The position numbers were made by a program, and so were the translations under genes. From positions 309,216 to 373,215 of the forward strand of contig NZ_FOGO01000006.1 in the NCBI RefSeq assembly GCF_900111245.1: 64,000 nt of DNA, given 5' to 3'. The number at the start of each line of letters is the position of its first letter. The first letter of the stretch is position 1. Positions 52,240 through 60,954 of the stretch are shown here, one piece after another. Below the pieces are notes generated by a model. That model had not been told where the DNA came from and did not search any database. It saw only the letters and a program-made list of their open reading frames with translations. The stretch is from Streptomyces qinglanensis. Lineage in GTDB: Bacteria > Actinomycetota > Actinomycetes > Streptomycetales > Streptomycetaceae.

Positions 52240-54212
52240 GGGCGAGCGTGCGAGCGGGGCGCCGCGGGAGACGCGAGCGGCACCGGCTGGTGACGGCCCT
52301 GCTGGGGGCCCTGGTGATGGTGCTGGGCCTGACCTCCGGTACGGCGTGGGGGCAGGGCACGGCCCTGTCCGGCGCCCGGAGCACGGGGCAGAGCGGCCCG
52401 GCCGCCGACGCGCAGGTGCTGACCTGGACGGCGAACGACGACATGACGAAGTACGCCTCGGCGCCCTCGACCGCGGTGGCGGGCAAGGCGACGATCGTCT
52501 TCGAGAACAGCGAGGCGACCGGCAACACCACCGGGATGTCGCACACCCTCACCTTCGTCACCTCCGACCCGGACCACAACCAGGACGTGGACCTCAACAT
52601 CCTGGCCTCGCCCAACGACTCCGAGGGCGGGAAGCACACGGTGGAGGTCACCCTGACCCCGGGGACCTACAAGTACCACTGCACGATCCCCGGGCATCAG
52701 CAGATGACCGGAACCCTGGTGGTGACCGGGGACGATCCGGGTGAGGACAGCACGCCGCCCGAGACCTCCGCCGCGGTCGACGGCGACCAGGACGAGGACG
52801 GCAACTACCTGGGCAGCGCGACGGTCACGGTCACGGCCTCGGATGCGGATTCGGGTGTCGAAAGCATCGAGTACGCCCTGGACGGCGGCGGCTTCCAGCC
52901 CTACACGGCGCCGGTGACGGTGGCCGATGCGGGCGAGCACACCGTCCGCTACCGGGCCGCGGACAAGGCCGGGAACGCGGCGGAGGAGAAGTCGGTCGAC
53001 TTCACCGTCGTCGAGCCGCCGGACGAGGACACCACGCCGCCGACCGCCCAGGGCAGCGCCTCGGGCAGCAAGAACTCGGACGGCCACTTCATCGGACGGG
53101 CGACGGTCACCGTGACGGCAGCGGACGACAAGTCCGGGGTCGAGAGGATCGAGTACTCGCTGGACGGCGCCCCCTACGTCGACTACGCCGAGCCGCTGGT
53201 TCTCGACCGGGCCGGGTACCACGCGGTCACCTACCGCGCGGCCGACAAGGCGGGCAACGTCTCGGAGCCGCAGCGGCTGTCGTTCCGGATCGTGGCGGGC
53301 GGCGGGGTCCCCGCGCCGGCCTGCCCGGAGTACGACGAGCGGGAGACGGTGATCGTCGGCACCGTGGACACCGGAGTGCCCAACCGCATGACGAAGCGCC
53401 GCTGCACCGTCAACGAGCTGATCGAGGACGAGAAGGAGTGGACGTCCCAGGCGCTGTTCCTCAAGCATGTGCGCGGGGTCACCGAAGGGCTGGTCGAGGA
53501 GGGCGTCCTCGTACCCCGCGAGCAGAAGCTGATCAACCGCGCCGCCAAGCGCTCCGGGATCGGCACCCCGGGTCAGGAGACCGGCTACCGCGACCTGTTC
53601 GACGGCAGCGAGGAGTCCTTCGCCGACTGGGAACAGGTCGGCGGCGGAAAGTTCGGGCTCAACGACGACGGCAGCATGACCAGCGACAGCTCGGTCGAGG
53701 GCATGGGCATGCTGTGGTACCCGAAGCGCAAGTACGGGGACTTCTCGCTGAAGCTCCAGTTCCGTGACGACGCGCCGGGGGACGGCCGGGCCAACAGCGG
53801 GGTCTTCGCCCGCTTCCCCGACGTGCACGACCACCCGGAGGAGCCGCGGCCGGAGTGGGTGGCCATCAAGTACGGCCATGAGCTGCAGATCCTGGACCGG
53901 CCCGACGGGGACATGTACAAGACCGGCTCCGTCTACGGGTTCGACCGCGTCGGCCTGGCGGGCGCGGGCGTCACCCCGAAGGGCACCTGGAACGACTACG
54001 AGATCCGGGTGGTGGGCCAGCACTACGAGATCTACCGCAACGGCACGCTGATCAACGAGTTCGACAACAACCGCGGCCAGGTCTTCGAACCGCCGCGCTC
54101 CGACGACCCGGGCACCGACGGGCGCCGCTACGCCTCGGGCTATGTGGGCCTCCAGGTCCACAGCACGACGGACGTGGTGTCCTACCGGAACGTACGGATC
54201 AAGGAGCTGTAG
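52236..54212 (+). CDS. Exported cupredoxin, Ig-like repeats and DUF1080 protein
   Basis: The 658 residues start with a signal peptide (VTALLGALVMVLGLTSGTAW). Residues about 58-165 form a plastocyanin-like domain with a complete type-1 copper site: His103, Cys149, His154 and Met157 in YKYHCTIPGHQQM. Two Ig/OmpL47-like repeats of about 95 residues follow (SATVTVTASDADSGVESIEY and RATVTVTAADDKSGVERIEY). A roughly 100-residue linker with conserved Cys comes next, then a C-terminal DUF1080 domain from about residue 450 (GYRDLFDGSEESFADWE, RANSGVFARFPD, GTWNDYEIRVVGQHYEIYRN), a fold now associated with 3-keto-disaccharide hydrolysis. ATGA overlap with the dehydrogenase gene means coupled translation. 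A sugar-binding and electron-accepting partner of the dehydrogenase is the natural inference. Confidence 0.85.
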   Translation: MRASVRAGRRGRRERHRLVTALLGALVMVLGLTSGTAWGQGTALSGARSTGQSGPAADAQVLTWTANDDMTKYASAPSTAVAGKATIVFENSEATGNTTGMSHTLTFVTSDPDHNQDVDLNILASPNDSEGGKHTVEVTLTPGTYKYHCTIPGHQQMTGTLVVTGDDPGEDSTPPETSAAVDGDQDEDGNYLGSATVTVTASDADSGVESIEYALDGGGFQPYTAPVTVADAGEHTVRYRAADKAGNAAEEKSVDFTVVEPPDEDTTPPTAQGSASGSKNSDGHFIGRATVTVTAADDKSGVERIEYSLDGAPYVDYAEPLVLDRAGYHAVTYRAADKAGNVSEPQRLSFRIVAGGGVPAPACPEYDERETVIVGTVDTGVPNRMTKRRCTVNELIEDEKEWTSQALFLKHVRGVTEGLVEEGVLVPREQKLINRAAKRSGIGTPGQETGYRDLFDGSEESFADWEQVGGGKFGLNDDGSMTSDSSVEGMGMLWYPKRKYGDFSLKLQFRDDAPGDGRANSGVFARFPDVHDHPEEPRPEWVAIKYGHELQILDRPDGDMYKTGSVYGFDRVGLAGAGVTPKGTWNDYEIRVVGQHYEIYRNGTLINEFDNNRGQVFEPPRSDDPGTDGRRYASGYVGLQVHSTTDVVSYRNVRIKEL

Positions 54213-54244
54213 CAGCAGCGCGACGGCCGGAGCACCAGCGGCCG

Positions 54245-54278
54245 GGCGGGCGGTACCGGGACTCCGGCGCCGCCCGCC
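54245..54278. terminator. Hairpin between DUF1080 and TerD genes
   Basis: GGCGGGCGG-type arms at 54245-54253 and 54270-54278 pair perfectly around a 16-base loop at a convergent junction. Confidence 0.55.
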
Positions 54279-54285
54279 TCCGCTG

Positions 54286-54825
54286 TCAGGAGCCGCGCTG
54301 CTCCGGGATGCCCATCCGGGAGGCGAACTCCTCGGGGGCGCCCTGGTAGCCACGCAGCACCGGCGTGTGGTGCCACTCCCCCGTCCCGCCCCGGGCGAAC
54401 TCGGCGACGGTGGCCGCGGTCGCGTCCGGGACGCCGGAGAAGTCGTCCTCCGACAGCTCCTCGTAGCCCTCCTTGACCTGTACGGCCGTGCTGGGGACCT
54501 GCGCGAACGTCTTGTGCCCCTCGCCCTGCTGGATGGCGACGCCCACCACGACCCGCACGTACTCCTCGGAGAGCCGTTCCAGTTCGAGGGTGAGGACCTC
54601 GTCGGAGCCGAAGCCCTGGCCGGTCTTGCTGTCCCGGTTCAGGATGATGGTGCCGTCCGGGGCGCGGCTGTCGAAGTGCACCAGGTAGGCGGGCTCGCCG
54701 TAGGGGGCGTCGGCCGTGTAGGTGGCGGCCACTATGTCGAGGTCGTGCTCGGGCTCGCCCAGCGGACTGGGGTCCCACTTGAGGGTGACCTCCACCTTGC
54801 CGAGCCCTTTGTTGAGACTGCTCAT
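54286..54825 (-). CDS. terD: TerD family stress protein
   Basis: This 179-residue protein has a TerD fold, which binds calcium and is linked to tellurite resistance and general stress. Blocks are VEVTLKWDPSPLGEPEHDLD, ILNRDSKTGQGFGSDEVLTL and EEYVRVVVGVAIQQGEGHKT, with acidic residues able to bind two Ca2+. It is cytoplasmic. Streptomycetes have many TerD paralogues and this one is alone, without the TerABC or kinase genes. The ATG at 54825 has GGAGGGGG upstream. Confidence 0.92.
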   Translation of the reverse strand: MSSLNKGLGKVEVTLKWDPSPLGEPEHDLDIVAATYTADAPYGEPAYLVHFDSRAPDGTIILNRDSKTGQGFGSDEVLTLELERLSEEYVRVVVGVAIQQGEGHKTFAQVPSTAVQVKEGYEELSEDDFSGVPDATAATVAEFARGGTGEWHHTPVLRGYQGAPEEFASRMGIPEQRGS

Positions 54826-54911
54826 CCTGCCCCCTCCTCGTGTGCGGCGCGCACGCCGCAACCGACCGGATCTGCACGGCAGTTCCATCCTGCCACGCCG
54901 GACGTGAACGC

Positions 54912-55565
54912 TCAGGAGCGCATCCGGGTGAGACGGGAGCGCTCCAGGCCGGTCCACACGGCGTCCACGGCCGCCGATACGACCCGAGCACGGGGGATCT
55001 CGGGCCGGTCGAGCCACCACAGGGCCAGTCCCTGGAGCACGCTGCGGCACACCTCCCAGGCCAGCTCGGCCTCGATGCGCGCATCCCCGTCGGGGGCCGC
55101 GTCGAGAGGGATGCCCACCAGCCGGGCGAAGAAGGGGAGCAGGGCCTCGCGGCTGCCGTCGACGACGGCCCGGTGGTCGGCGCGCACCTCGGCGTCCCCG
55201 GTGGTGTCACGGAAGAGCATCCGCCAGGCGTAGGGGTGGGTCTCGATGTAGCCGAACCATGCGTCGAAGGCGCGTGTCACCTCCTCGGTGCCCAGTTCGC
55301 CGGCGGCGCCGCCGGGTGCGGGCAGCCGCGCGCGCCACAGCTCGCGGAGCTCGGCGAAGTGCCGCTCCAGCAGGCGGCGGTGGAGTTCCCGCTTGGAGGA
55401 GAAGTGGTCGTAGACCACGGGCACCGAGACGCCCGAGCGCCGGGCGATCTCGTCCATGGAGGCCCGCTGGTAGCCGTGTGCGGCGAAGACCTCGGTGGCG
55501 GCCTCCTCGATCACGGTGCGGCGCTGCTGGGCGCTCATGCGCTTGCGGGGGTGCGCTGTTGACAA
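54912..55565 (-). CDS. TetR/AcrR family transcriptional repressor
   Basis: This 217-residue repressor has a TetR helix-turn-helix near residues 18-65 (VIEEAATEVFAAHGYQRASM, IARRSGVSVPVVYDHFSSKR) and a helical ligand-binding domain without a recognisable ligand. The TTG start at 55565 keeps the RKRMSAQQRR segment usual in front of the HTH; the ATG at 55538 is the alternative. It is divergent from the FAD oxidoreductase gene, with two inverted repeats in between that fit TetR operators. It probably represses both genes and is released by the oxidoreductase substrate. Confidence 0.9.
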   Translation of the reverse strand: MSTAHPRKRMSAQQRRTVIEEAATEVFAAHGYQRASMDEIARRSGVSVPVVYDHFSSKRELHRRLLERHFAELRELWRARLPAPGGAAGELGTEEVTRAFDAWFGYIETHPYAWRMLFRDTTGDAEVRADHRAVVDGSREALLPFFARLVGIPLDAAPDGDARIEAELAWEVCRSVLQGLALWWLDRPEIPRARVVSAAVDAVWTGLERSRLTRMRS

Positions 55566-55617
55566 CCTAGCGTTCCTTAGGTTTAGCCTGGGACCGGTTA
55601 CCTAGCAATTACTAGGT
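55564..55617. promoter_or_regulatory. Two inverted repeats between TetR and FAD oxidoreductase genes
   Basis: Site 1: AACCTA (55564-55569) and TAGGTT (55578-55583). Site 2: ACCTAG (55600-55605) and CTAGGT (55612-55617), with extended flanks GTT/TAC. Site 2 resembles the palindrome upstream of the conservon in 15 of 18 bases. Site 1 overlaps the TetR start. Confidence 0.55.
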
Positions 55618-55668
55618 TACCGGCAGGCTACGGCCTGCCCGGCACTCCGACAAGGGGCAGCGGCAGCG

Positions 55669-57027
55669 ATGAGCAGCGGTGACGAGCGGTACGACGTGAT
55701 CGTGGTCGGCGCCCGGTGCGCGGGCGCACCACTGGCGGCGCTGCTGGCCCGGCAGGGGTTCGAGGTGTGCCTGGTGGAGAAGGCGGAGCTGCCCGGCGAC
55801 ACACCCTCGACCCACATCTTCGAGGCGGACGCGCTGGCCTTCCTGGCGGACCTCGGCGTCTTGGAGGAGCTGCGGGCCACCGGCGCCCCGCTGATCGCGC
55901 GGGCCGACGCGCGCGTGGGCGACCTGCGCTGGCCCGCAACCTGGCCGGTGCGCCCGGGCGACCCGGGCGGGGTGATGTCGGTGCGCCGCTTCCGGCTCGA
56001 TCCGGTGCTCGTCGACGCGGCCCGCGCCGCGGGGGCCGACGTCGCCACCGGGACGGCGGTCACCGACCTGGTCAGGGACGAGGACGGCAGGGTGGCGGGC
56101 GTGCGGGTCTCCCCTCCCACGGGGGGCGGGGAGACCCGCGGCGGCGCGGGAACCGGGCGGGTGCTGCGGGCCCGGCTGGTGGTGGGCGCCGACGGCCGGT
56201 CCTCCACGGTCGCGCGCCTGGCGGGCGCCCGCTCCTACCATGTGACACCGAACCAGTTCGCACTCTTCTGGGGCTACTTCGCCGGAGCGACGGGCGGTGC
56301 GGAACCGACCTTCGTCTTCCACCGCTGGGCCGACCGCGTCGTGCTCGGCTGTCCCACCGACGACGGGCTCTACCAGGTGCAGGTGGGCGTGGACCCGGCA
56401 CGGCTGCGCGCGTTCCGCGCCGGACTGCCCGGCAGCCTGCTGGAGTACGCGCGGGCCGCCAAACCGGTCGCCGAGGCGCTGGCCGACGCCCGGCCGGTGG
56501 GCGAGCCGCGAGGGACGACGCACTGGAAGGGCTACTTCCGCGAACCGGCCGGGCCCGGCTGGGTACTGGCCGGGGACGCGGGGCACTTCAAGGACCCCAC
56601 GGCCGGACGCGGAATCGGCGACGCCTTCCTCCAGGCGGCCGAACTGGCGCGGACCCTGGCCGAACACCTCGCGCGGAGTACGGAAGAACTGGACGCGGCG
56701 CTGCACCGCTGGGGAGCCTGGCGGGACGCGGAATTCGTGGAACCGTACTGGTTCGCGGCCGACATCGGCAGCCTGGCACCACTGCCCGCCGTACTGCCCG
56801 AGGTGCTGCGGGGCATGCGGCGCGCGGGTACGGCCGACAGCCTCTTCGAACTGGTCAACCACCGGGCGAAACCCACCGACATCCTCACCGGGCCGCGGGT
56901 GCTCGGCGCGGTGGGCCGGCTGCTGGCCCGGGGCCGGGTGGGCGTCCTGCGGGAGGTGGCCCGGTTGGCCGCCGACGACCGGCGGCGGCGCGCGCTGGCC
57001 CGCCGTCCCCGGTACGAGACGGGCTGA
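55669..57027 (+). CDS. FAD-dependent oxidoreductase (geranylgeranyl-reductase / hydroxylase type)
   Basis: This 452-residue flavoprotein of the p-hydroxybenzoate-hydroxylase/geranylgeranyl-reductase superfamily starts with the dinucleotide fold YDVIVVGARCAGAPLAALLA. It continues with LVVGADGRSSTVARLAG (DG motif) and GWVLAGDAGHFKDPTAGRGI (GD motif). It is likely a cytoplasmic NAD(P)H-dependent monooxygenase or reductase of a hydrophobic substrate. The C-terminal 120 residues are not diagnostic. Transcription is divergent from the TetR gene, with operator-like repeats in between, which suggests induction by its substrate. Confidence 0.88.
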   Translation: MSSGDERYDVIVVGARCAGAPLAALLARQGFEVCLVEKAELPGDTPSTHIFEADALAFLADLGVLEELRATGAPLIARADARVGDLRWPATWPVRPGDPGGVMSVRRFRLDPVLVDAARAAGADVATGTAVTDLVRDEDGRVAGVRVSPPTGGGETRGGAGTGRVLRARLVVGADGRSSTVARLAGARSYHVTPNQFALFWGYFAGATGGAEPTFVFHRWADRVVLGCPTDDGLYQVQVGVDPARLRAFRAGLPGSLLEYARAAKPVAEALADARPVGEPRGTTHWKGYFREPAGPGWVLAGDAGHFKDPTAGRGIGDAFLQAAELARTLAEHLARSTEELDAALHRWGAWRDAEFVEPYWFAADIGSLAPLPAVLPEVLRGMRRAGTADSLFELVNHRAKPTDILTGPRVLGAVGRLLARGRVGVLREVARLAADDRRRRALARRPRYETG

Positions 57028-57193
57028 GCGCCGCCTGGCGCCCTGCCCGCCGGTCCGCCGCCGCGCGCTCACCCAGTCGCCGGTTCCTCCCCACGGGTCC
57101 GGCCGGGCCGCCGGGAACGGTAGCGTGACCGTTCGATCATGACCAGCGGTCCCGGCGCGTCAGTCGGCGGGCCGGGAACGGGGCAGCACGAGG

Positions 57194-58450
57194 GTGTACG
57201 CGGTAGGCGAGCAGGACGATCACGACGACATCTTCCCGATCGTCGAGCACGACGGCGAGGAGCACTGGGAGGCCCCGGGCGATCTGGAACGGCGGCTGTA
57301 CAAGCTGCACGAGGTCGACGAGAGCTACACCTACCTGCGCACCCTCGCCGAGAACGGCGTCTACCACCCCATGCCGATCGAGCAGACCGTCCGCGACCCC
57401 GCCGGACGGCGGCCGGTCACCAGCGAGATCACCGGCGCGGACGGCGTCACCCGCACCGTCGCACAGGTCTACACCGACGGCCTGCTGCCGCGGCCGCACC
57501 CGTATGTGGTCTTCGAGTTCATCACGCTCGGCACCCTCGCCGACATCCTGCCGCCCGAGGTCGAGGTGCTCGTCGTCAACGGCGCGACGCCCTGCCAGGA
57601 GCTGTTCCAGGTGGACGAGGAGGAGCGGGAGGTCTGGGCGGAGCTGCACGAGGAACTGTTCGATCCGCACGCGCTCACCGACCGCCTCGTCGCCCGGCGG
57701 ACCGGAGCCCCGGAGACCGGTCCGCTGCTGCACGGTCTCGCCTGCGGGGCACACCTGTGCTTCGGCAACGGCGATCCCTGGAACACGCTGGACTGGCACG
57801 GCGCCGGCTACAGCAACGAGGTCGAGCGGCTGGCGGAGTCCTGGGGCGTCGAGAGCCGGGAGGACTGGCTGGAGACCGAACAGCGGCTGCTGGAGTGCGA
57901 GGTCAGCCCGTGGTACTGGGACTTCGTCCTCGGGGCCCGCCTCGCGCTGGAGAAGGAGCAGCACAGCCGGGGCCCGGTGGACGCCGGGCAGTGGCGGGAC
58001 TGCGTGGAGGCGACGCTGCGCCGGGTCGTCGAGGCCCCCGAGGGGCCGGACTTCGACGCCTTCCTGACGGACCTGCGTGCACTCGTGGGCAAGGTCCTGC
58101 GGTACGAGGCACGCTTCCGCGCCGACGGGCTGATCGGTCCGGACGAGGTGATCCGCACCGTCGCCGCCTGGGACCTGGGCCGGGCCTCCAAGATGGCCCG
58201 CTGGGGGCGGGGGGCCCGCTACGCGACCCGCGCCGAGATGTACGACGCGATCGAGCGGGTCAGCACCGGCGTGCGGAGCACCTACCGTTCCTGGGCGGAG
58301 TTCTCGGCGGCCTATGTGATGGGCCGCTGCCTGCACTTCGACGAGGAACGGTTCGGCACCTGGTACACCGACGTGCTGGAAGCGCACCGGGCGCTGCTGA
58401 GGGCACCGCGCAGCCCCTGGCGGACGGTGCCGTTCCGGCTTCCGGACTGA
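57194..58450 (+). CDS. DUF1266 domain protein
   Basis: This 418-residue protein has a C-terminal DUF1266 domain from about residue 210: WGVESREDWLETEQRLLECE, WDLGRASKMARWG, SWAEFSAAYVMGRCLHFDEE. DUF1266 is found in E. coli YbeR/YbeU and many actinobacterial proteins, often near toxin systems; its role is unknown. The N-terminal 200 residues are acidic and unlike any family I recognise, though IEQTVRDPAGRRPVTSEITG and VFEFITLGTLADILPP suggest an SseB/SUKH-like alpha-beta fold. GTG at 57194 has GAGGG just upstream. It lies 167 bp after the oxidoreductase and may share its transcript. Confidence 0.75.
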   Translation: MYAVGEQDDHDDIFPIVEHDGEEHWEAPGDLERRLYKLHEVDESYTYLRTLAENGVYHPMPIEQTVRDPAGRRPVTSEITGADGVTRTVAQVYTDGLLPRPHPYVVFEFITLGTLADILPPEVEVLVVNGATPCQELFQVDEEEREVWAELHEELFDPHALTDRLVARRTGAPETGPLLHGLACGAHLCFGNGDPWNTLDWHGAGYSNEVERLAESWGVESREDWLETEQRLLECEVSPWYWDFVLGARLALEKEQHSRGPVDAGQWRDCVEATLRRVVEAPEGPDFDAFLTDLRALVGKVLRYEARFRADGLIGPDEVIRTVAAWDLGRASKMARWGRGARYATRAEMYDAIERVSTGVRSTYRSWAEFSAAYVMGRCLHFDEERFGTWYTDVLEAHRALLRAPRSPWRTVPFRLPD

Positions 58451-58483
58451 CGGTGCGGGCCCGCCGGGATGCTCCTATGGATG

Positions 58484-58891
58484 TCAGTCCCGGACCGCCG
58501 CCACCGCCTCGATCTCGACCAGTTGGCCGGAATACCCCAGCACGGTGACGCCCAGCAGCGTGCTGGGCACGTCGTGGTCGCCCACGGCCTCGCGGTACAC
58601 CTCCCAGGCCGCCGACAGGTCGCCCTGGCTGCCGGAGGCCACCAGGACCCGGGTGCTGATCAGATCCCGCAGGTCGGCGCCCGCGTCGTGCAGTGCGGTG
58701 CGCAGGTTCTCGACCGCGCGGGCAGTCTGGCCCGCGTAGTCGCCGACGGGGGTGACGGTGCCGTCGTCCGCCAGCGGACAGGCGCCCGCGAGGAAGATCA
58801 GGCGCGCGTCGGGCGGTGCCGTGGCCGCGTACGCGTACTCGGCCACGTCGGAGAGGCTCCGGGAGCGGATCAGGGTCACGGCGCGGGCCAC
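58484..58891 (-). CDS. Rid family (YjgF/YER057c) protein
   Basis: This 135-residue protein has the trimeric Rid fold: LIFLAGACPLADDG, QTARAVENLRTALHDAGADL, STRVLVASGSQGDL and a final GQLVEIEAVAAV. RidA enzymes hydrolyse reactive enamine/imine intermediates with an arginine in a PxR motif. Here that position reads PST (Thr111), so the classical deaminase residue is missing and the protein belongs to another Rid subfamily. GTG at 58891 follows GAAGGG at good spacing. It is convergent with the DUF1266 gene. Confidence 0.88.
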   Translation of the reverse strand: MARAVTLIRSRSLSDVAEYAYAATAPPDARLIFLAGACPLADDGTVTPVGDYAGQTARAVENLRTALHDAGADLRDLISTRVLVASGSQGDLSAAWEVYREAVGDHDVPSTLLGVTVLGYSGQLVEIEAVAAVRD

Positions 58892-59180
58892 GGGTGTTCC
58901 CTTCGCAGGTACGGCAGTTCTCCCCCGTACCCCACCGCAGCCCGGCAGACGGTGCAACCGGATTCCGCCGCGTGCAAGCCCGTTCCCGGCGCTCGGCACA
59001 CGGCTCGAGGCGGCCGATCGGCTCCCCGTCGCAGAACTCGAGGAAGCCCCTGGGTCCGGTCCGGCGCTCCCCGCCCGGAGCGGGCGGCGGGGAAGGGCCC
59101 CCGAGCGTCCGGGAGCCCGCTTCGCACGTCGCCCTCCGCCGGCGGGCGCTCGCGGGCGGCGCCGCGGGCGGCGTGCCGGC

Positions 59181-60494
59181 TCATCGTCCGGGTGCTGCGG
59201 CGTCCTCGTTGCGCAGGTCCCGGATCCGGCGGAACTTCCCGACGGAACGCTCGATGGTCTCCGGGTCGACCACGCGGGCCTCCACCGCCACCCCGATGCC
59301 GTCCTTGACGCGCCGTACGAGCGCGGTCTCGGCCGCGGCCCGGTCGGCGGGGGTGGCCGACGGACGGGCCTCCACGAGCACGCTGAGGTGGTCCAGCCGC
59401 CCCTGCCGGGTGAGCTGGAGCTGGAAGTGCGGGGCCACGGCGGGCAGGTCCAGCACGATCTCCTCGATCTGGCTGGGGAAGACATTGACCCCACGCAGGA
59501 TGATCATGTCGTCGCTGCGGCCGGTGATCTTCTGGATGCGGCGGAACGCGGGGCGCGCGGTGCCGGGCAGCAGCCGGGTCAGATCGCGGGTGCGGTAGCG
59601 GACGACCGGCAGTGCCTCCTTCGTCAGCGTCGTCAGCACGAGTTCGCCCGGCTCCCCGGAGGGCTGCGGCTCCTCCCCCAGCGGGTCGACGATCTCCGGG
59701 TAGATGTGGTCCTCCCACAGATGGAGGCCGTCCTTGGTCTCCACGCACTCCTGGGCGACACCCGGCCCCATCACCTCCGACAGCCCGTAGATGTCGACGG
59801 CGTGCAGAGCGAACCGCTCCTCGATCTCCCGCCGCATCGCCTCCGTCCAGGGCTCGGCACCGAAGATGCCCACGCGCAGGGAGGTGCCGCGCGGGTCGAT
59901 GCCCTGGCGCTCGAACTCGTCCAGCAGCGTGAGCATGTAGGTGGGCGTGACCATGATGATCTCGGGCCGGAAGTCCTGGATGAGCTGCACCTGCCGTGCC
60001 GTCATCCCTCCCGAGGCCGGGACGACGGTGCACCCGGCGCGCTCGGCACCGTAATGCGCCCCCAGGCCGCCCGTGAACAGCCCGTATCCGTAGGAGACAT
60101 GCACCTTGTGCCCGGGACGGCCGCCCGCCGCCCGGATGCAGCGGGCCACCAGGTCGGCCCAGGTGTCGAGATCCCGCTGGGTGTACCCGACCACGGTCGG
60201 GCGGCCCGTCGAACCGCTGGAGGCGTGGATGCGCCGCACGTCCTCCATCGGCACGCCGAACATGCCGAACGGATACGTGTCGCGCAGATCGGACTTGGTC
60301 GTGAAGGGGAACTTCGCCAGGTCCTCCAGGGTGCGGCAGTCCGCGGGCCGCACACCGGCCTCGTCGAACTTCTTCCGGTACAGCTCGACGTCCTGGTAGG
60401 CGTGCCGGAGGGTGGCCTGGAGGCGCTCCAGTTGCACCTGCCGCAGTTCCTCCGTGCTCAGCCGCTCCCCGGCGTCCAGCAGTTCGTCCGTCAT
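59181..60494 (-). CDS. paaK: Phenylacetate-CoA ligase
   Basis: This 437-residue ANL-family enzyme activates phenylacetate (or a related aryl acid) with ATP and CoA. Signature blocks are the P-loop ASSGSTGRPTVVGYT, YGLSEVMGPGVAQEC, TRDLTRLLPGTARPAFRRI and GRSDDMIILRGVNVFPSQIE, all typical of PaaK rather than fatty-acid ligases. It is preceded by the PaaI-like thioesterase gene 13 bases upstream on the same strand, so they form an operon. The ring-1,2-epoxidase genes paaABCDE are not in the window, so further degradation must be encoded elsewhere, or the product feeds a biosynthetic route. Confidence 0.95.
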   Translation of the reverse strand: MTDELLDAGERLSTEELRQVQLERLQATLRHAYQDVELYRKKFDEAGVRPADCRTLEDLAKFPFTTKSDLRDTYPFGMFGVPMEDVRRIHASSGSTGRPTVVGYTQRDLDTWADLVARCIRAAGGRPGHKVHVSYGYGLFTGGLGAHYGAERAGCTVVPASGGMTARQVQLIQDFRPEIIMVTPTYMLTLLDEFERQGIDPRGTSLRVGIFGAEPWTEAMRREIEERFALHAVDIYGLSEVMGPGVAQECVETKDGLHLWEDHIYPEIVDPLGEEPQPSGEPGELVLTTLTKEALPVVRYRTRDLTRLLPGTARPAFRRIQKITGRSDDMIILRGVNVFPSQIEEIVLDLPAVAPHFQLQLTRQGRLDHLSVLVEARPSATPADRAAAETALVRRVKDGIGVAVEARVVDPETIERSVGKFRRIRDLRNEDAAAPGR

Positions 60495-60507
60495 CGCTGC
60501 TCCCCGT

Positions 60508-60924
60508 TCACTTCACAGGCGTGGTGGTGCGACTGCGCCCTCTGAACTCCGCGACCACCTGCTCACCGCGCAGCACGGTCACGTCATAGAGGCCGCTGCG
60601 GCCGTAGCGGGTGCGCTCCCGGGCGACGGCGAGCAACTCGTCGCCCTCCCAGGCGGGCGCCACGAAGGTGATGTCCGCGCCCGCAGCCACGGTCACCGGG
60701 CCGTGGCTGTTGCAGGCGCAGGCGAATGCGGTGTCCGCGAGCAGGAAGAGATGGCCGCCGTGCGCGGTGCCGTGCCCGTTGACCATGTCGCCGGTCACCC
60801 GCATCCGCACGGTGGCGAACCCCGCGCCGTCCTCCACCAGTTCGATCCCGAGGGCGCGGGAGGCCCGATCGGCGCCGAGCATCTCCTCCACGGGGCTGTT
60901 CTCCGCCCCCGCACCGTTCCCCAC
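60508..60924 (-). CDS. paaI: PaaI-type hotdog-fold thioesterase
   Basis: This 138-residue acyl-CoA thioesterase has the PaaI hallmark NGHGTAHGGHLFLLADTAFA, with catalytic Asp, and the core strands VAAGADITFVAPAWEGDEL and YDVTVLRGEQVVAEFRG. PaaI removes trapped hydroxylated phenylacetyl-CoA intermediates. GTG at 60924 is preferred because GGGAGG lies five bases upstream and because the only earlier ATG (60963) lies inside a palindromic operator. It is the first gene of the paaI-paaK pair. Confidence 0.9.
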   Translation of the reverse strand: MGNGAGAENSPVEEMLGADRASRALGIELVEDGAGFATVRMRVTGDMVNGHGTAHGGHLFLLADTAFACACNSHGPVTVAAGADITFVAPAWEGDELLAVARERTRYGRSGLYDVTVLRGEQVVAEFRGRSRTTTPVK

Positions 60925-60954
60925 CTGCGACCTCCCGCTCCTGGCCGGACACCG

